Shown here piece by piece: positions 36,405-46,511 of a stretch of 48,320 bases of DNA (the first letter of the stretch is position 1; each line of letters opens with the position of its first letter). The notes beneath the pieces were generated by a model, which was given only the letters and a program-made list of their open reading frames with translations, did no database searches and was not told where the DNA came from. Source of the stretch: Thermomonas hydrothermalis (GTDB taxonomy: Bacteria > Pseudomonadota > Gammaproteobacteria > Xanthomonadales > Xanthomonadaceae); the NCBI RefSeq assembly GCF_900129205.1, contig NZ_FQUK01000018.1:1-48320 (forward strand). Direction: 5' to 3'. A program made the translations under genes and the position numbers.

Positions 36405-37274
36405 CTAGTCCAGTTCGCGATGATGGGTGGCCACCTCCGGCCAGCCGCAGGCGCGGAAATGCCGGGCCAGACGTTCGGCCAGGTACGCCGAGCGATGACG
36501 GCCGCCGGTGCAGCCAAATGCAACCGTGACATAGCTGCGGGTGTCACTGCTCAGCCGCGGCAGCCAGGTATCCAAAAACGCCTGCACCTGGGCGACGTAC
36601 TGCTCGACCTCAGGCTGGCCATCGAGATACTCGCGCACCTCGGGATCCCGCCCGGACAGCGGCCGCAGCCGCGCATCCCAGTGCGGATTGGGGAGCACCC
36701 GGGCGTCGAAAACGAAATCGGCATCCGCCGGCACGCCGTGGCGGTAGGCAAACGATTCGAACAACAGCGCAAGACCGGCACTGCTGACACCGAACTCGGC
36801 CAGGATGCGGCGCCGCATCTGGTGCACGTTGAGCTCGCTGGTATCGATCAGGATGTCAGCGATCTGCCGCAGCGGCCGCAGCGCCTGCCACTCCAGCGCG
36901 ATGGCATCGGCCAGCGACAGCCCGAGATGACTGAGCGGATGCCGACGCCGGGTATCGGCATAGCGCCGCAGCAGCACCTCGTTGCGCGCTTCCAGGAACA
37001 GGAGCCGCGGATCCACCCCCTGCGCCCCGACCTGGGACAGCAGTGCCGGCACTTCGGCCAGATCGCCCAGGGTGCGGGCATCGATCGCCACCGCCACCCG
37101 CTCGGGCGCACGTTCACTCGCACGCAACCGGCGGACGAACTCCGGCAGCAACTCGGCCGGCAGGTTGTCCACGCAGTAGTACCCCAGGTCTTCCAGCGTG
37201 TGCAGCGCAATTGACTTGCCCGAGCCGGACATGCCGCTGACCACGACCAGCGTCGGGCCGGATGCCGCATTCAT
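36405..37274 (-). CDS. rapZ: RNase adapter protein RapZ
   Basis: RapZ binds nucleotide and RNA. In E. coli it delivers the GlmZ sRNA to RNase E to control GlmS and amino-sugar supply. The 289-residue protein has Walker A GMSGSGKS at 14-21 and a C-terminal RNA-binding domain with [19 protein letters not shown]. Whether GlmZ-like RNAs exist here is unknown. The ATG overlaps the hprK stop (ATGA), a pairing common where PTS regulators cluster. Confidence 0.93.
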   Translation of the reverse strand: MNAASGPTLVVVSGMSGSGKSIALHTLEDLGYYCVDNLPAELLPEFVRRLRASERAPERVAVAIDARTLGDLAEVPALLSQVGAQGVDPRLLFLEARNEVLLRRYADTRRRHPLSHLGLSLADAIALEWQALRPLRQIADILIDTSELNVHQMRRRILAEFGVSSAGLALLFESFAYRHGVPADADFVFDARVLPNPHWDARLRPLSGRDPEVREYLDGQPEVEQYVAQVQAFLDTWLPRLSSDTRSYVTVAFGCTGGRHRSAYLAERLARHFRACGWPEVATHHRELD

Positions 37275-38227
37275 GGACTGGCGCTCTCCAGGAAATGACG
37301 GTGCCGGGCCATAAAGGCGGCGGCCGGGTCGATGCCTTTGCTACGCAGGATGTGCATACGGGTGGCGGCCTCGGTCAGGACGGCCAGATTGCGGCCGGGC
37401 ATCACCGGGATGGTGATCATGGGCACGTCCAGATCAAGCACACGCCGGCTGCCGATGTCACCGGTCAGGCGCTCCAGACCGCCGGGGCTGGGCTCCAGCG
37501 ATGGCCTGCTGAGGTGCACGATCAAGCGCAGGTATTTGTTGCGCTTGACCGCGGTGTCACCAAACATCTGACGGATGTTGAGTACACCCAGACCGCGCAG
37601 CTCCAACATGTCCTGCAAAAGTTCCGGACAGGTGCCATCGAGCACGTCCGGCGCGATCTGGGTGAACTCCGGAGCATCGTCAGCCACCAGCCGGTGACCG
37701 CGGGTGATCAGCTCCAGCGCCAGCTCGCTCTTGCCGGCACCGGATTCACCGGTGATCAGCACGCCGATGGAATAGATCTCCATGAACACGCCATGCAGGG
37801 TGACGCGCGGCGCCAGCTTGCGCGCCAGTATGTACTGCAGGTGGTTGAGCAGCTCATGTCCGCGTCGTGGCGACACCCACAACGGCGTATCGGTTTCCTC
37901 GGCGGCACGGCGCAGGTCTTCCGGACAGGCCTGGTTTTTGCTGATGACCAGCGCCAGCGGGCGGAAATCGATGATCTTCTGAATGGTTTCCCAACGCTGC
38001 CGCGCGTCCAGACCATCCAGCCATTGCAGCTCCTCACTGCCGAGGATCTGCACCTTGTTGGGATAGATGATGTTGAGGTAGCCCGCCAGCGATGGCCGGC
38101 GGGCCACGGTGTCCACGGCTTCCAGCACCCGCTCGCCAGCATGCTGCTGGCCGGCCAGCCAACGCAGGCCCAGCCGTTCTTGCTGCAGCTCGAACAACTC
38201 GACGGCGGTGATGCGGGCAGTGCTCAT
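37271..38227 (-). CDS. hprK: HPr kinase/phosphorylase
   Basis: HprK phosphorylates or dephosphorylates HPr on Ser46. The 318-residue protein has the N-terminal DRTGG-like domain and a C-terminal kinase core with P-loop [11 protein letters not shown], followed by the HprK signature [16 protein letters not shown]. Its substrate HPr, with Ser46 intact, is three genes downstream. hpf lies 13 bp upstream on the same strand. In the classical E. coli cluster ptsN follows hpf; here hprK occupies that place. Confidence 0.94.
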   Translation of the reverse strand: MSTARITAVELFELQQERLGLRWLAGQQHAGERVLEAVDTVARRPSLAGYLNIIYPNKVQILGSEELQWLDGLDARQRWETIQKIIDFRPLALVISKNQACPEDLRRAAEETDTPLWVSPRRGHELLNHLQYILARKLAPRVTLHGVFMEIYSIGVLITGESGAGKSELALELITRGHRLVADDAPEFTQIAPDVLDGTCPELLQDMLELRGLGVLNIRQMFGDTAVKRNKYLRLIVHLSRPSLEPSPGGLERLTGDIGSRRVLDLDVPMITIPVMPGRNLAVLTEAATRMHILRSKGIDPAAAFMARHRHFLESASP

Positions 38228-38240
38228 GGCAACGGCTGAC

Positions 38241-38564
38241 TCAGCCAGCGATGTCGCGGGTCAGGCTCTCGCCGCGGTGATGATCGACCATGCGCTCCTT
38301 GTGCTTGACCAGCAAGCGGTCCAGTTTGTCAGCGAGCAGGTCGATGGCCGCGTACATGTCGGCCGCGCTGGCATCGGCGTGCAGGGACTTGCCGGGCAGT
38401 GCGACGGTGGCCTCGGCCTTGTGGTTGGGCTTATCCAGACCAAGCTGGACACGGATCTGGCAGGGATGCTCGAAGTGCCGGCCCAACCGCTCAAAGCGGG
38501 TCTCGACATACTTGCTCAGGGCCGGGGTGACTTCGATCTGCTGGCCGTAGGTTTCGATCTGCAT
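38241..38564 (-). CDS. hpf: ribosome hibernation promoting factor (short form)
   Basis: HPF binds the 30S decoding centre in stationary phase and promotes 100S dimers. The 107-residue product has the HPF fold ([48 protein letters not shown]) and no long C-terminal domain. The ATG at 38564 has a strong AAGGAGG. In many proteobacteria rpoN precedes it; here the 202-bp gap to lptB holds two hairpins and no gene. Confidence 0.92.
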   Translation of the reverse strand: MQIETYGQQIEVTPALSKYVETRFERLGRHFEHPCQIRVQLGLDKPNHKAEATVALPGKSLHADASAADMYAAIDLLADKLDRLLVKHKERMVDHHRGESLTRDIAG

Positions 38565-38588
38565 CTTGACCTCCTTCTGCACGGTGCA

Positions 38589-38610
38589 CTGCGGGCGGGG
38601 GTGCCCGCAG
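38589..38610 (-). promoter_or_regulatory. hpf leader hairpin 2
   Basis: CTGCGGGC pairs perfectly with GCCCGCAG across a 6-base loop, ending 12 bases before the hpf AAGGAGG. No U-tract follows. It could terminate read-through from lptB or shape hpf translation. Confidence 0.45.
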
Positions 38611-38625
38611 CCAGGCGACGCGCCG

Positions 38626-38640
38626 GTTGCCCAAGGCAAC
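38626..38640 (-). promoter_or_regulatory. hpf leader hairpin 1
   Basis: GTTGCC pairs perfectly with GGCAAC across a 3-base loop, 15 bp upstream of the larger hairpin. Together they form a tandem hairpin array between lptB and hpf. Confidence 0.35.
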
Positions 38641-38766
38641 GTGAGCCAGCGACCGCCTGCATGGTCAACCTATCGACTGCGAAGGGCTTCGGCAAGTGCT
38701 CGACTACGCGAAGGTTCAGCCAACCTGCCCCCACCGACCCGCGGGCAGCGGCAGCCAGCCACATGG

Positions 38767-39486
38767 CTACAGGTGGAATGTCTCGCCCAGATAGACGCGC
38801 CGCACATCGGCGTTTTGCAGCACCGCCTCGGGAGTGCCCTGCGCCAGCACGGTGCCATCGGCCAGGATGTAGGCGCGATCGCAGATCCCCAGGGTCTCGC
38901 GGACGTTGTGATCGGTGATCAACACGCCGATGCCGCGCTGTTTGAGATGCCGGACGATGCGCTGGATCTCGGCCACGGTGATCGGATCGACCCCGGCGAA
39001 CGGTTCGTCGAGCAGGATCAAGCGCGGTTTTCCTGCCAGCGCACGGGCGATCTCCACCCGCCGACGCTCGCCGCCGGACAGGCTGGCGCCAAGCTGGTCG
39101 GCCACATGGGCGATCTGCAGTTCATCCAACAGCACCGCAAGCTCACGCTCGCGTCCGGCCTCATCCAGATCCGGGCGCAGTTCCAGCACCAGACGCAGGT
39201 TGTCGGCCACGCTCAGCCTGCGGAACACCGACGGTTCCTGCGGCAGATAGCCAAGCCCAAGCCGGGCCCGGGCATGCATCGGCAGGTCGGTGATCTCCAC
39301 GCCATCCAGCACGATCCGCCCGGCATCGGCGGGAATCAGCCCGACGATCATGTAGAAACAGGTGGTCTTGCCGGCACCATTGGGGCCCAACAGGCCCACC
39401 ACTTCGCCCGCATCCAGGGTCAGCCCGAAATCGCGCACCACCTCACGCGACTTGTAGCGCTTGCGCAGACCTTCGGCGACCAGCAT
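38767..39486 (-). CDS. lptB: LPS export ABC transporter ATPase LptB
   Basis: LptB powers extraction of LPS from the inner membrane with LptF/G. The 239-residue ABC protein has Walker [10 protein letters not shown], signature [15 protein letters not shown], Walker [11 protein letters not shown] and the switch His in ITDHNVRE. Its ATG shares an A with the lptA stop (TGATG). It closes the kdsD-kdsC-lptC-lptA-lptB unit. lptF and lptG are not in the window. Confidence 0.95.
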   Translation of the reverse strand: MLVAEGLRKRYKSREVVRDFGLTLDAGEVVGLLGPNGAGKTTCFYMIVGLIPADAGRIVLDGVEITDLPMHARARLGLGYLPQEPSVFRRLSVADNLRLVLELRPDLDEAGRERELAVLLDELQIAHVADQLGASLSGGERRRVEIARALAGKPRLILLDEPFAGVDPITVAEIQRIVRHLKQRGIGVLITDHNVRETLGICDRAYILADGTVLAQGTPEAVLQNADVRRVYLGETFHL

Positions 39487-40010
39487 CAGGATTCACCCTT
39501 TGCCGCAGGTGCGACCACATCCTTGGGCAGGATCCGCATGCGAACCCGGCCGGCGCCCTCGCCACCGCTCTCCACCTGCCCGGTCTTGAGGTTGTACACC
39601 ACCCGCTGACCGGTCAGGGTGCCGCGCTGCTGGCGGATCACCACGTTGCCGGTGAGCACCATCACGTCGTTGCGCAGGTCGTAATCGATCGCATCGGAGC
39701 TGGCATCGATGCGGTCGCCATCGTCCATGTCCTGCTGCAGGCTGACATTGCCGCTGAGCAGCGCCCGGCTCGGATTGCCTGCAGCCTGCTGCAGCACTGC
39801 CTTGTCGGCCCGCACGTGCAGGCTGCCCTGCACCATCACCACGTTGCCAGACAGGGTGCACGTGGCATTGGCCCCGGTTCCGCAGACACTGCGGGCGGAT
39901 TCAATCTCCATCGGCTGACGGCGGTCGCTGGTGCGGGCCGATGCACTACTGGAGACGGCGATGAGCATCGCCGCCACCGCGGCGGCCAGAAGGTCAATGC
40001 TGCGGAACAT
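39486..40010 (-). CDS. lptA: periplasmic LPS transport protein LptA
   Basis: LptA forms the periplasmic bridge carrying LPS from LptC to LptD. The 174-residue precursor has a signal peptide (1-25, ending ASA) and an OstA beta-jellyroll with repeating strands such as [22 protein letters not shown] and [25 protein letters not shown] in order. The ATG at 40010 lies inside the end of lptC, a 17-bp overlap. Two cysteines (in [10 protein letters not shown]) could form a local disulfide. Confidence 0.92.
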   Translation of the reverse strand: MFRSIDLLAAAVAAMLIAVSSSASARTSDRRQPMEIESARSVCGTGANATCTLSGNVVMVQGSLHVRADKAVLQQAAGNPSRALLSGNVSLQQDMDDGDRIDASSDAIDYDLRNDVMVLTGNVVIRQQRGTLTGQRVVYNLKTGQVESGGEGAGRVRMRILPKDVVAPAAKGES

Positions 40011-40548
40011 AACGGGTACGAACCTGGGAAAGGAGGGAAACCTGCTGGTGGGCGAGATCCGCCTCCAGCCCCTTGCCACGCATTGTAAGACCCGGACGGG
40101 TGATCACGACCTCGGCGCTGCTGCGGGCGAGCTTGCGGTTCAGATCGATCGTCAGTGAGGCGGTTTCGATCCGGGTCGGGGGTGGTGTCTGTGGCGGACT
40201 GACCGCCACCACCTGATCGCGCAGTTCGACCCGGCTGTCATCGGCCGGCACCTCGCCACGCTCGGATCGCATGTCCCAGTAATGCCCCTGGGCGTCGGGA
40301 ATCAGGAACTGCGGGGTGACCAGCGTCAGCGCCCGACTGACCGGCGCGCGTTGCAGCAGCGGGCCGGTCAGGGTGAACGACTCCCGGCCCTGCCGATCCA
40401 GTGCGACGATCTGGTAATCGCGCAACACATAATCCGGCCGCAGATCTGCCGCCGCCTGCGCCTGCGGACGCAGGCCACGCCAGACCGACCAGCCGCTGGC
40501 AATCGCCGCGACCAGCAGCACCCAGGTCAGTAGCCGCCGCGGATTCAC
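39994..40548 (-). CDS. lptC: LPS export protein LptC
   Basis: LptC is an inner-membrane bitopic protein that receives LPS from LptBFG and passes it to LptA. The 184-residue protein has one N-terminal membrane helix (about 5-22) and a periplasmic OstA-like domain (YVLRDYQIVALDRQGR onward). The start is GTG, overlapping the kdsC stop as GTGA. Neighbouring lptA and lptB confirm the assignment of this weakly conserved family. Confidence 0.9.
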   Translation of the reverse strand: MNPRRLLTWVLLVAAIASGWSVWRGLRPQAQAAADLRPDYVLRDYQIVALDRQGRESFTLTGPLLQRAPVSRALTLVTPQFLIPDAQGHYWDMRSERGEVPADDSRVELRDQVVAVSPPQTPPPTRIETASLTIDLNRKLARSSAEVVITRPGLTMRGKGLEADLAHQQVSLLSQVRTRYVPQH

Positions 40549-41087
40549 AGGGCCTGGCTCCCCAACAACGCCTCCACCCGCCCCTGCGCTTGCAGGAGTA
40601 GGTCACAGGCGTCGCGTACCGCGCCGTGGCCACCGCCTCGCGGTGCAACCCAATGCACCACAGGCAGCAGCCACGGATGTACGTTGGCAGGCGCCAGCGC
40701 CAGCCCGACCGCCCGCAGAACGGCCAGATCCGGTAGGTCATCCCCCATGAAGGCCACCTCATCCAGGCCCAAGCCCTGCGCGCTGGCAATCCGTCGCAGA
40801 CAGCCGAGTTTGTCGGATTCACCCAGGTGCAGATGGGCGATGCCCAGCTCGCGCCCACGCAGGAGGGTGGCCTGGCTGCGCCGGGCGCTGATCCAGGCAG
40901 TGGCGATACCGGCCTGACGGAGCAGCACCAGCCCCATGCCATCCTGGACATGGAACCGCTTGCTCTCGCTGCCGTCGGCGGCGTAATACAGCCCGCCGTC
41001 GGTCAGGGTGCCATCCACGTCGAAACCAATCAGCCGGATCCGGGCGGCACGCGCCAGAACATCTGCTGGAAATGCAGGCGCCGTCAT
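40545..41087 (-). CDS. kdsC: 3-deoxy-manno-octulosonate-8-phosphatase
   Basis: KdsC dephosphorylates Kdo-8-phosphate to Kdo for the LPS inner core. The 180-residue HAD phosphatase has the nucleophile motif DVDGTLTDG, the Ser motif ISAR, and the acidic motif GDDLPDL; it lacks a cap domain, as expected for this tetrameric class. The ATG at 41087 shares an A with the kdsD stop; a GTG one codon earlier is possible. Confidence 0.94.
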   Translation of the reverse strand: MTAPAFPADVLARAARIRLIGFDVDGTLTDGGLYYAADGSESKRFHVQDGMGLVLLRQAGIATAWISARRSQATLLRGRELGIAHLHLGESDKLGCLRRIASAQGLGLDEVAFMGDDLPDLAVLRAVGLALAPANVHPWLLPVVHWVAPRGGGHGAVRDACDLLLQAQGRVEALLGSQAL

Positions 41088-42073
41088 CACACCACCCTTG
41101 CCCGCAGTAGATCGTGGATGTTCAGCGCCCCGACCAGTCGGCCATCGTGGTCGGTGACCAACAGGCCTTGAATCTTGTGCGCCTCCATCAGTTGCGCCGC
41201 TTCGGTCGCCAGCGCGTCCGGGGTGATGGTGCGCGGGGCTCGCGTCATCACCTCGCCAATACGCACACGGCGCAGGTCGATGCCGGGATCGTTGAGGGTG
41301 CGACGCAGGTCACCGTCGGTGTACACCCCAAGCAGACGGTCTTGCGCGTCCACGATGGCGGTCATCCCCAGACGCTTGCTGCTCATCTCCACCAGCGCCG
41401 CACTCAGGGTGGCGTCAGGCGGCACTCGCGGCACCGCATCGCCGGTATGCATCACATCGGCGATGTGCAACAGCAGACGTCGACCGAGCGCACCGGCCGG
41501 ATGCGAGCGCGCGAAATCCGCCGCCGTGAACCCACGCGCTTCCAGCAAAGCCACCGCCAGTGCATCCCCCAGCGCCAGCGCAGCGGTGGTGCTGGAGGTC
41601 GGAGCCAACTGCAACGGGCAGGCCTCCAACGGAACCGCGACGTCCAGGTGGACATCGGCCTCACGGGCCAGGGTCGAACCGGCGCGGCCGGTCATGGCGA
41701 TGATGCGATTCCCTTGCCGGCGCAGGGCGGGCAGCAGCAGCAGAATCTCGTCGCTCTCACCCGAGTAGGACAGCGCCAACAACACGTCGCTGTCGGTGAC
41801 CATGCCCAGGTCTCCGTGCGCGGCTTCGCCCGGGTGCATGAAGAACGCCGGCGTACCGGTGGACGCGAGTGTGGCGGCGATCTTGCGGGCCACATGCCCG
41901 GACTTGCCCATCCCGGTGCACACCACCCGGCCACGGCAATCCAGCATGATCCGGCAGGCCGCCTCAAACTCCGCCCCGATCCGCGCCGCCACCGCACCCA
42001 GCGCGTCGGCCTCGATGGCAAGCACGCGCCTGCCACTGGCGGCAAACGCAGGGGTGTCCGAAGGCAATGACAT
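41087..42073 (-). CDS. kdsD: D-arabinose 5-phosphate isomerase
   Basis: KdsD converts ribulose-5-phosphate to arabinose-5-phosphate, the first committed step to Kdo. The 328-residue protein has an N-terminal SIS domain (VVCTGMGKSGHVARKIAAT, FFMHPGEAAHGDLGM, SYSGESDE) and two C-terminal CBS domains (about 205-325). It leads the five-gene kdsD-kdsC-lptC-lptA-lptB unit and is divergent from ibaG with 67 bp between starts. Confidence 0.95.
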   Translation of the reverse strand: MSLPSDTPAFAASGRRVLAIEADALGAVAARIGAEFEAACRIMLDCRGRVVCTGMGKSGHVARKIAATLASTGTPAFFMHPGEAAHGDLGMVTDSDVLLALSYSGESDEILLLLPALRRQGNRIIAMTGRAGSTLAREADVHLDVAVPLEACPLQLAPTSSTTAALALGDALAVALLEARGFTAADFARSHPAGALGRRLLLHIADVMHTGDAVPRVPPDATLSAALVEMSSKRLGMTAIVDAQDRLLGVYTDGDLRRTLNDPGIDLRRVRIGEVMTRAPRTITPDALATEAAQLMEAHKIQGLLVTDHDGRLVGALNIHDLLRARVV

Positions 42074-42091
42074 GGGCGGTGGCTCGCGGGG

Positions 42092-42120
42092 TTGGGATAA
42101 ACTTGACGCTTCAGTTTACT
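42092..42120 (+). promoter_or_regulatory. candidate promoter of ibaG-murA
   Basis: TTGGGA (42092-42097), 17 bases, then TTTACT (42115-42120) points toward ibaG, whose ATG is at 42141. Each box matches 4 of 6. Overlapping direct repeats ACTTGAC (42101-42107 and 42118-42124), 17 bp apart, might be an operator shared with divergent kdsD. Confidence 0.35.
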
Positions 42121-42140
42121 TGACTTGTCCCAGCACCCCC

Positions 42141-43645
<1,505 letters not shown>

Positions 43646-43675
43646 CCCAAGGCGCGAACAGTCTGGCATATGTCC

Positions 43676-43697
43676 GGGCGTGGTTACGCCCACGCCC
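43676..43697. terminator. hairpin between convergent murA and apaH
   Basis: GGGCGTGG pairs perfectly with CCACGCCC across a 6-base loop, 30 bp after murA and immediately before the apaH stop. No T-run follows, so it is a likely but non-canonical bidirectional terminator. Confidence 0.5.
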
Positions 43698-43700
43698 ACT

Positions 43701-44591
43701 TCATCGCGGTAGTGCCGTTGCGGTCGGATGCCTGCCGGAAGAGGACGGGCGCGGCTTCGGCGGTCGTGCAGGCACCTCACGCCCTGGCACCTGCACCACC
43801 CGCAGCTCGTCAGTATCCAGTTGCAGGGCGGTCAGACGGCCGCCCCAGACCGCACCGGTATCGATGGCATGCACGCCATGGCCGATGAACAGGCCCAACG
43901 TGCTCCAGTGCCCGCAGACGATCTTCAGGTCGCGCGGGGCATGCCCTGGCACCGAGTACCACGGGTATAGCCCCGGCGGCTGGCTGCCGGGCGGCCCCTT
44001 CTGGTCGAACGCGATCCGACCACGCGGACTGCAATAGCGCATGCGGGTGAACACATTGATGATGGCGCGGTCACGCTCGACGCCCTTCAGATGCGGTGAC
44101 CAGTCCGGGCCATCGCCATACATGTTGCGCAACAGCTTGCGGGCATGCTCGCCACGCAGCCGCGCTTCCACCTCGCGGGCGTGTTTTTCCGCCAACTGGG
44201 TCGTCCAGCGTGGCGAAATCCCGGCATGCACCATCATCCAGCCCAGGTTGCGATCGACATGGCACAGCTCGCGCGCCCGCAGCCAGGCCAGCAGGTCTGG
44301 CGCATCCGGCGCAAACAGCACCGACTGCAAATCCGGATTGACCCGACGTTGCTCGTCCGGCGTGCGTTCGGCCACGGCCAGCAGCGACAGGTCATGATTG
44401 CCCAGCACCACCTCGCTATAGTCGCGCAGCGAATACACCAGCCGCAGGGTGTCCAGCGACTGCCCGCCGCGGTTGACCAGGTCGCCGCAGAACCACAGCC
44501 GGTCCTGCGCCGGGTCGAAGCGGATCTTCTCCAGCAGACGCTGGGTGACATCGTGGCAACCCTGCAGGTCGCCGATTGCCCAGACGGCCAT
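43701..44591 (-). CDS. apaH: symmetrical bis(5'-nucleosyl)-tetraphosphatase
   Basis: ApaH splits Ap4A into two ADP, controlling the stress alarmone and, in E. coli, removing Np4 RNA caps. The 296-residue metallophosphatase has the motifs GDLQG, FCGDLVNRG and LGNHDLSLL, then HAGISP and the late GHWSTLGL. The last ~25 residues are Pro/Arg-rich and probably disordered. apaG lies 11 bp upstream. Confidence 0.94.
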   Translation of the reverse strand: MAVWAIGDLQGCHDVTQRLLEKIRFDPAQDRLWFCGDLVNRGGQSLDTLRLVYSLRDYSEVVLGNHDLSLLAVAERTPDEQRRVNPDLQSVLFAPDAPDLLAWLRARELCHVDRNLGWMMVHAGISPRWTTQLAEKHAREVEARLRGEHARKLLRNMYGDGPDWSPHLKGVERDRAIINVFTRMRYCSPRGRIAFDQKGPPGSQPPGLYPWYSVPGHAPRDLKIVCGHWSTLGLFIGHGVHAIDTGAVWGGRLTALQLDTDELRVVQVPGREVPARPPKPRPSSSGRHPTATALPR

Positions 44592-44602
44592 CGATCACCG
44601 CC

Positions 44603-44983
44603 TCAGTGCAGGGTCCGCGGAACGGAAAGGGTGAATGGCGGAATCGGGGCCTCGAACCGGGTGCCGTCATCGGCCAGCATGTCATAGCTGCCGCGCATGA
44701 TGCCGACGTCGGTTTCCAGCACCGCCCCGGAGGTGTACTCGAAGCCTTCACCAGGGCGCAGCCACGGCTGCACACCGACCACCCCCTCGCCGCGCACCTC
44801 TTGCTCCCGACCGTTGCCGTCGATGATCTGCCAGTACCGCCCCAGCAACTGCGCAGACACCTTGCCCAGATTGCGGATGTGGATGGTGTAGGCAAACACA
44901 TAGCGGCCTTGTTCCGGCGCCGACTCCTCATCCAGGAAGCGGGCATCGACCGCGATGTCTAACCGATAATCGTTGTTGCTCAT
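44603..44983 (-). CDS. apaG: ApaG (DUF525) protein
   Basis: The 126-residue ApaG has an immunoglobulin/fibronectin-III-like fold of unclear function, with the family blocks [36 protein letters not shown] and MRGSYDM. It precedes apaH as in E. coli, but the rsmA that usually precedes it is elsewhere. The ATG at 44983 is chosen; ATG at 44992 would add three residues. Confidence 0.92.
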   Translation of the reverse strand: MSNNDYRLDIAVDARFLDEESAPEQGRYVFAYTIHIRNLGKVSAQLLGRYWQIIDGNGREQEVRGEGVVGVQPWLRPGEGFEYTSGAVLETDVGIMRGSYDMLADDGTRFEAPIPPFTLSVPRTLH

Positions 44984-45116
44984 GCCTGTCATTCTAGCCG
45001 CCCTCCCCCGCACAGGGTGGGCACGCATGCACATGACAGGCGATAATCGCACCTCAACGCCGCCTGGCATCCGCGCGTGCGTCCCCGTTCAACCCCAACC
45101 ATCGCCCGGAAGCCGC

Positions 45117-46478
45117 ATGGCCGAAGCCGCCCGCCACGACAAGACTGCCCGCCAGCTGCGCCTGCTCAGCGATGCGCTGGACAGCGGCCGGCTGGGGCCG
45201 GTGAAGCGGCTGATCAACACGCTGTCGCCGGCGGAGATCGGCAACCTGCTGGAATCACTCCCCCCGGCCAAGCGCAAGGTGGTGTGGGGCCTGGTCGATC
45301 CCGAGGACGACGGCGAAGTGCTGGTCCACGTGGGCGAGGAAGTCCGCGAGTCGCTAATCGCGGACATGGACGAGGATGAGCTGGTCGCCGCGGCCACCGA
45401 CCTCGACATCGACGACCTGGCCGACCTGGTCGATGACCTGCCCGACAAGGTCATCGAGGAAGTCCTCAAGTCGATGGACCGTGAGAATCGTGAGCGCCTG
45501 GAGCGGGTGCTGTCGTACGCGGAGGGCACGGCCGGCCGCCTGATGAATCCCGACGTGGTAACGGTACGCGCCGACACCACGGTGGATGTGGTGCTGCGTT
45601 ACCTGCGCCTGCGCGGCGAACTGCCCGAGCACACCGACCACCTCTACGTGGTCAACCGCCGGCATCGCCTGATTGGCTGGGTCGCCTTGCAGGATCTGGT
45701 CACCCATGACCCCAGTACGCCGATCAACCGCCTGATCGACGACAACCTGACCGCCATCCATGTCGATGAGCCGGCAGAAGACGTGGCGCGCAAGTTCTCC
45801 GACCACGACTGGATTTCGGCACCGGTGGTCGATGACGACAACGTCCTGCTCGGCCGCATCACCATCGACGACGTGGTCGACATCATCCGCGAACAGGCCG
45901 AGCATCAGGCCCTGTCCGCGGCCGGTCTGGACGAGGACGAGGATCTCTTCAGCCCGGTCTGGCGCGCCACCCGCCGGCGCATGCTGTGGTTGGGCATCAA
46001 CCTGGCCACGGCGTTTCTGGCGGCCGGCGTGGTCGGCCAGTTCGAGGACACCATCCATGCCCTGACCGCACTGGCGGTGCTGATGCCGATTGTGGCCGGG
46101 ATGGGTGGCAATGCCGGCACCCAGGTGCTGGCGCTGATGGTGCGCGGTCTGGCGCTGGGTCAGGTGGGCGCGTCCAACGTTCGCGCCCTGCTGTGGAAAG
46201 AAGTCCGGGTTGCGCTGCTCAACGGCCTGGGCCTGGGCTTGATTCTGGCGCTTGTGGTTCTGCTCTGGTTCCACGACCTGGGCCTGGCGCTGGTGATCAC
46301 CATTGCGCTGACCTGCAACCTGCTGTTTGCCGCAATTGCCGGGGTGCTGATCCCCGTGACCCTCAAGCGCCTGGGCTATGACCCGGCGCTGGCCAGCAGC
46401 ATCTTTTTGACCACCGTCACCGACGTGATGGGGTTTTTCACCTTCCTCGGCCTGGCGACCCTGTTGTTGCTGCGCTGA
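45117..46478 (+). CDS. mgtE: magnesium transporter MgtE
   Basis: MgtE is a dimeric Mg2+ channel gated by cytosolic Mg2+. The 453-residue protein has an N domain (about 1-130), two CBS domains (about 135-255), a connecting helix and five C-terminal membrane helices from about 285. The pore block NAGTQVLALMVRGLALG matches the family. Acidic clusters (DMDEDELV, DIDDLADLVDDLPD) fit the Mg2+-sensing N/CBS interface. GGAAG precedes the ATG at 45117. It is divergent from apaG and converges on gshA. Confidence 0.94.
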   Translation: MAEAARHDKTARQLRLLSDALDSGRLGPVKRLINTLSPAEIGNLLESLPPAKRKVVWGLVDPEDDGEVLVHVGEEVRESLIADMDEDELVAAATDLDIDDLADLVDDLPDKVIEEVLKSMDRENRERLERVLSYAEGTAGRLMNPDVVTVRADTTVDVVLRYLRLRGELPEHTDHLYVVNRRHRLIGWVALQDLVTHDPSTPINRLIDDNLTAIHVDEPAEDVARKFSDHDWISAPVVDDDNVLLGRITIDDVVDIIREQAEHQALSAAGLDEDEDLFSPVWRATRRRMLWLGINLATAFLAAGVVGQFEDTIHALTALAVLMPIVAGMGGNAGTQVLALMVRGLALGQVGASNVRALLWKEVRVALLNGLGLGLILALVVLLWFHDLGLALVITIALTCNLLFAAIAGVLIPVTLKRLGYDPALASSIFLTTVTDVMGFFTFLGLATLLLLR

Positions 46479-46511
46479 CCCGCCCCGTGCGATCAGTCAG
46501 CGCAGCGCGGC

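Larger units (their letters stand above)
38565..38766 (-). other. intergenic region where rpoN would be expected
   Basis: This 202-bp stretch separates lptB from hpf. No reading frame in it resembles sigma-54 or any known family; an in-frame extension of hpf shows no recognisable domain. It contains two perfect hairpins near the hpf end (listed separately). In E. coli and many relatives rpoN (about 1.4 kb) sits here. Confidence 0.6.
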
